Assembly (NCBI GenBank): GCA_037349105.1
Contig: JAYJMM010000092.1
Location: 1,703,501 to 1,767,500, forward strand
Reading direction: 5' to 3'
From: Limnomonas spitsbergensis
Taxonomy: Eukaryota > Chlorophyta > Chlorophyceae > Chlamydomonadales
DNA length: 64,000 nucleotides
In this document: piece by piece, positions 24,901 to 30,900 of the stretch
Numbering within the stretch: position 1 is the stretch's first letter
How the letters are laid out: each line of letters starts with the position of its first letter
The notes under the pieces: model-generated
Databases searched by the model: none
The model's input: the letters and a program-made list of their open reading frames with translations, nothing else
Told to the model about the DNA's origin: nothing
Made by a program: the position numbers and the translations under genes

Positions 24901-27900
24901 GATACTTTTTATGTTTCTGCTGCTGCTGCTGCTGCTGCTGACACTTGTTGTGTCTCTGCCGCTGTCCCTGCCTTTGTGAGGCAGTAGGCATGTGTGCGTG
25001 TGTTTTCTTCTGATGCTCCTTATTTTGCTGCCCACACTGCTGCTGCCGCCCTTGCTGTAGGGAGGCTGTAGGCGGGTGTCTAGTGCCGTTGCTCACCCGG
25101 GCGCTGGATGCGGTGACTGCGCCCAAACTCCAGGAGGAGGCACTCAGGTAAAAAGGGTGTGGGGGGTCGTTGCTTTGGTTAAAGTGTGGGTGTGGGACCT
25201 GGAACGTGTAACTCCAGGCATTCAGGGTGTGGGGGGTCGTTGCTTTGGTTAAAGTGTGGGTGTGGGACCTGGAACGTGTAACTCCAGGCATTCAGGGTGT
25301 GGGGGGTCGTTGCTTTGGTTAAAGTGTGGGTGTGGGACCTGGAACGTGTAACTCCAGGCATACAGGGTGTGGGGGGTTGTTGCTTTGGTTAAAGTGTGGG
25401 TGTGGGACCTGGAACGTGTAAATCCAGGAGGAGGCACTCGGGTAAAACTTTAACATGTGTCTGCTTGCTCTCTTTACCTCCTCCCCCCCTCCCAATCCTA
25501 CTCCCACACTTCCACACTTTAACAGGCGTCTGACTGCCCTATCCTCCTCTTCGACATCTTCTGTGCTGGACGCATCTGCGTTGCGCTCAACCCTAATGCC
25601 CCGCGTGCATGCATTGTGCATGGCCACAACTTCCGCAGGTACGGCCTGCCTTGTGCGAGGACGGGATGTAGCTAAAATGTAACTCTAAAAAGTGGCATAA
25701 TTGTAGCTGAAGTGTAGCTGAAGTAGGTTGTGAATGGCTGCCACCTCTGCGGGTATGAGACAGGCCTGCCTTGCGAGAGGAAGGGGTGTAGCTGAAGTGT
25801 AGCTGAAGTTTACCTCAAGTATAGCTGTATAGTTGATGTGTAGCTGAAGTGTAGCTCAGTTGTAGATTTTTAGCTGAACTGTAGCTAATGTGTGGCTGAT
25901 GTGTAGCTGAAGTGTAGCTGAAGTGTAGCAGAAGTGTGGCTGATGTGCATTATGTATGGCGTATGCCGGTAAGAGACAGGTCTGATTTGTGTAAGGGCGG
26001 GATGTAGCTGAACTGTAGCTGAAGTCTAGCTGAAATGTAGCTGTAGTGGGTTGTGCATGGCCACCACTTCTGCAGGTAAGAGTCAGGCCTGCCTTGCGTG
26101 AGGACAGGATGAAGCTGGAATGTAATTTCACACCGGATTTCCACACTTATCTCAAACGCTCCTGTTTACTTTCTCAATTGTCCTAAGCGGCGTTTATTCA
26201 AACATCTGTTTGCACCCACGTCATGTTTGGGACTGGGGCTCATCTTCTGCACGTTGGGATTCATTTCTACGCTGATGCTCCGTGGTTGCGTGTCCGTTGC
26301 TTGCCCAGGGGGTTGCTGGTTTTTGCTAGCTGTCATAGCTCATTAAGTGCTCGTACCGGTTGACGGGCACAAGTCCCATGCATCAAATGTGATGCCCTGC
26401 TGGACTGTAAGGACTTCACAGTACGCGGTTCCTGCGGGACAGGGACAAAATTGCGTATTAAGTGCCGATTGACGGGCTCACGTCTCATGCATCAAATGAG
26501 ATGTTCTGTATGACTTTGATAACTTCACATATCAGGCGTCCACGCTTCACCCTGAACCTTGAACCTTCATCCCCACACGCTCCCCTTCCCTCTCTCATAT
26601 CACGCGTCCGCGCTATACCCTAACCCTAAACTAGAGCTTAGCACTCAACCCTGGATGTTTTACCCTAAACCCTGCACCTTGAACCTTAAACCCTCAAATC
26701 AGGCGTCCGCGCTTTACCCTGAACCCTATCTAGCGCTTCACCCTTAACATTTTACCCTGAACCCTGCACCTTGAACCTTGAACCCTCATCCCCACACGCT
26801 CCCCTCCCCTCTCACATATCGGGCGTCCGCGCTTACCCCTAAACCCTAAACTAGCGCTTAACTCATTACCCCAAATCCTGACCCTTGATCCCCTTCCCTG
26901 CCTCTTACAAGGCATGTTGGCGTCCCATGACTCTGAGCCCATAACCCAAAACTCGAAACCGCACACACTCCCCTTTCCTTTCTCCTTTCTCCTGTTGGGC
27001 GTCCGTGTGCACCCTAAATCCTAAACCCTGAACCCTCATCCCCACACACTCCCCTTCCCTCTCGCAAAGCAGGCGTCCGCGCTTAACCCTGAACCCCAAA
27101 CCCTAAACTAGCGCGCAACCCGTAACTTTTTACACTGAACCCTGAACTTGAGCCTTGAACCATGAACCCCACACACTCCCCTTTCTTGTCTCTTACAAGG
27201 CGTGTTGGACCTTCCATGACCCTTAACCTAGAACCTGAAGCTCGAAACCTCGCTCACTCCCCTTTCCTTTCTCCTGTCGGGCGTCCGTGCGCACCCTTAA
27301 CCCTTATCCTGATGCCCTGAAGTGCTGCATGCCCCCCCCTCCCTCTCATTTCAGGAGTCCGTGTGCACCTTCAACCCCACACACTCCCTACCCTCTCTCA
27401 TCAGACATGCGCACACTGAACCCTTAGCCCTCCACCTTTTAACCCACATGTTATCATTCATTTCATTTAAGGTTTATGTGCGCACCCTGACCCCTAGCCC
27501 TTCAACCCTAAGCCATGAACCCTAGCCATTGACAAAAATCCTAAACCTTGCTAATTAACCATCCACTACAAACCCTAGCCCCTAAACCCTAAACCCTGGC
27601 CCCCCAACCCGAAACCCTTAACCCGAAACCCCTAACCCTAGCCTTCAATCCTAAACCATGAACCCTAAACCCTAAAGCGTATCCCCTAAACCCTAAAGTG
27701 TAGCCCCTAAACCCTTAACCCTGACACCTCAATCCTAAACCCTAGCCCCTAGACCCTAAACCTTCGACCTCCCATGCTCCCCTACCCTCCCTCCTATCAG
27801 GCGTCCGTGCGCATTGCCTACTGGCCATGGCTGCGTCCGCCCCTAGGCAGGATAGGGCTGAGGCTGACAAGATGATGGCGACACTTATTCAGGTGTGTGA

Positions 27901-30900
27901 ACGGTGTGGGCATTGCCGTCGAGTATGAACTCGTAGCGATTTAAATCTGCATTTTCAATTCGAATCGCCGGCAGTTGCTCAAAGGCCCACTTGAATGGGA
28001 TGTGTACATCGGGCATGCCCCGGAGCTGTTGCGCTTATTTGTTATGGATGCATATGCTTTGTGACTACAAAAATACAGAAGTACATAGCCGTACTGCCAG
28101 GTTGGGTGGTTGTACAGCCAGCTGTGCGCGTCCTTTTAGAGTAACCTGCACAAACCATATTCTGAGGCCCACCGGCCTACCGCCGGTGGCACATGGGACG
28201 GGGCGTGCTGCATCAAACCCGGCAGGCTGAGCTGTGGCTGAAGTGCAGGCTGAGCTGTAGCTGAAGTGCCCTGCAGGCAGCGGGATGCGCTGTAGCTGAA
28301 ATGTAGCTGAATTGCTGCTTAAGTGTAGCTGACACACCCTGAAATGAAGTGACGATTACAGAGATGCTATACGGAAGATTGTTGGGGCTCGACCACTTAT
28401 CTCTCAGATTTTTATCCCAAGCTCGATAACGCTGAAACGGGATTTGGATTAGGATCTTTAAAACTGCAAACGGATCTGAATTTCGCTTTCGACATGAAAC
28501 AAACTGACATTCCTAATTTTTGCGAATCATTTTTAGATTTGAATCTACATCCAGATCCTCACCCGGATCTAAAGCATCCGAAGCCGACTGTAACACTGCA
28601 AACTGTGTGGTTTGTTATTTCAGGTCACCTCGGTGGACCGCACTGCCGCGACCATCATGTGTGCGGTACAGGTTTCGGAGGCTATCAGCCGCCATTGGGG
28701 AGCTGAGGTGACGGCCTCCAGCTTGCTTCCGCTGATTTGTCCACTACTCACGGCCACCTCCCTGAACGTAAAGCAGTTTGGCGACGTCATGACGGCAGTA
28801 CAGGTGTGAGCCCTGCCGATGGTGAATGTGCAGTACAGGTGTGAAAACCCTACGGTGAACGTGTGGTACAGGTATGAATCCCGTGGATGGTGGGCAAGCA
28901 GTACAGGTGTGAACGCTACGGACGGTGAAAATGAGGTACTGGTGTGAAGCCCGCGGATGGTGGACGTGCGGTACAGGTGTGAACAGTATGGTGATTATGT
29001 GGTACAAATGTGAATCGTAGATAGTGTAAGTATGGTACAGTTGTGAGCCACGTATGATGTACAAGCTGTACAGGTGTGAGCCTCGTATAATGAATCAGCG
29101 GTACAGGTGTGAACCGCGTGAGTTGAACCTGACGTTGAGTGTCCCCTCCTCGTTGGACTCCCTGTCTTCTTCCACTTGCTGGCGACGCTGCTTCCTCATC
29201 ATTTTGGGAATGGAGACAGGAAAGCAATCTAGGGGAACATGCGGAAGTCATTCCCCTAGATTTCTTTCCTGTTACTGCATGGGAAGGATGCAGGGATCCC
29301 AACTTTGGGGGAATGAAATCTTCACCTGTTTGTGATATGATTTAATGTAGGGGAATAAATCGGGAATAAATGTTACAGAATGAACAGAATGGGTTACAAA
29401 ATGAACAGAATGGGGAGTGGGGGGTACGCAAAGGTTTCAACCTGAGCGATGAAACCTAAACCCTGAACCACGATATGCGTCTTTCACCCCTGGGGTGTAT
29501 GTATATGCACACGCAGCTCATGTTGGATCGCATCAAGCAAAAGGCGTCTGCCGAACGCGCCGCCATTGCCGCCTCCAGCCACCAAGCCGCTGCAGCGGCG
29601 GCGGCGGCAGCTGCGGCGTCCGATGGCAGCGGCCTCCCGGCAGGCCCCAGCTGGGATACGCCCGTACCGGACATAAGCGCCTCCCACGCCGCGGCGCGTG
29701 GGCAGGCCCAGCAGCAGGCCCAGCAGCGGTGGCAAGTCCAGCAGCTGCACGGGACGGCGACAGGCAGCGTCGCCGCCAGCCTGGCGGCGGTTGAGGGTGG
29801 TACAGGTGCTGGGCAGTACGGGCAGCACGGGATGTACCCGATACCTGGCGCCGCCGGGCAGGCCCCCCTGATGCAGCCACAACAGCAGCAGCAGCAGGTA
29901 GCGTTATTATCACTTGAAACATAAAACTAGTTACCGTACTTGACACTGAAAACTAGAAATATTAAACCTGCCTGATGCTGGCACCTTGCGCATATCCATT
30001 TCTAGGATTTCCTTTAACCTGAACCCTACACTGCCTTATCCCATAACGCAGTACATGGTCATCTCTAACCTCACACCCTGAACCCTAAACCCTAAACCTT
30101 TGACCCTAAACCCTTAACCCTTAACCTCATACCCTTAACCTTACACCCTAAACCCTTAATCTAATGCCTCCATCCTGCGCATACTAATCTCGAGCGTTTC
30201 CCTGGGCCCTAAACCTTGAAGCTTTCTAATGCGGTCATATTGTGCAAAACCAGGGGTACAAAACCAGCTACTCTCAACCCTTGACCCTACATACCTAGGG
30301 TTTCCCGTCACCCTGAACCCTAAATATTTAGGGTTCCCGTAATCTTTAAATACTGAGGGTTTCCCTTAACCCTAAACCCTGAATACCCTCACCCATCACC
30401 CTTCGCATTACCATCTCTCTCGTAGGCCCAGGCGCCGACCACAACGGCGGTTACAGCTATGACGGCAGCAGCTGCCCAGAGGCATGCCACCTCATCCAGC
30501 TCATGGATGAGCAACGCACCAAACAGCTCCGGAACCGGATCCGCCTGCCTGCCAGGGTCTGCAGCCAGCAACTCAGGCCACTCTAATGCACCAGCAAGCG
30601 TGGTGCCAAGCGGTAGAGCAGGAGCAGGAGGAGGAGGAGGAGGAGGAGGGGGGGCAAGAGGGGGAGGGGGGGGCATGTTTGAAGGCCTCAGCCTCAGTGG
30701 CCCTGTGACTGTTGGGCCAACTGGAAGCAGCAGCAGCATGGGCATGGACGGGGGGGCTGGCAGCATGGCAGGCAGCATGGCAGGCAGCATGGCAGGCAGC
30801 ATGGCAGGCAGCATGGCAGGCGGCATGAGAGGCGGTAGCAGCAACGTGGGCATGGGTAGCACAATGGGAATGAGCAATGGTGCAGTGGGAGGAAGTGGCA

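Noticed and set aside
25075..25084. Alternative acceptors of SCYL2 exon 16
   Set aside because: AG at 25075 or 25084 gives the wrong phase for the LVPLLTRALD frame; only the AG at 25060 joins exon 15 in frame.
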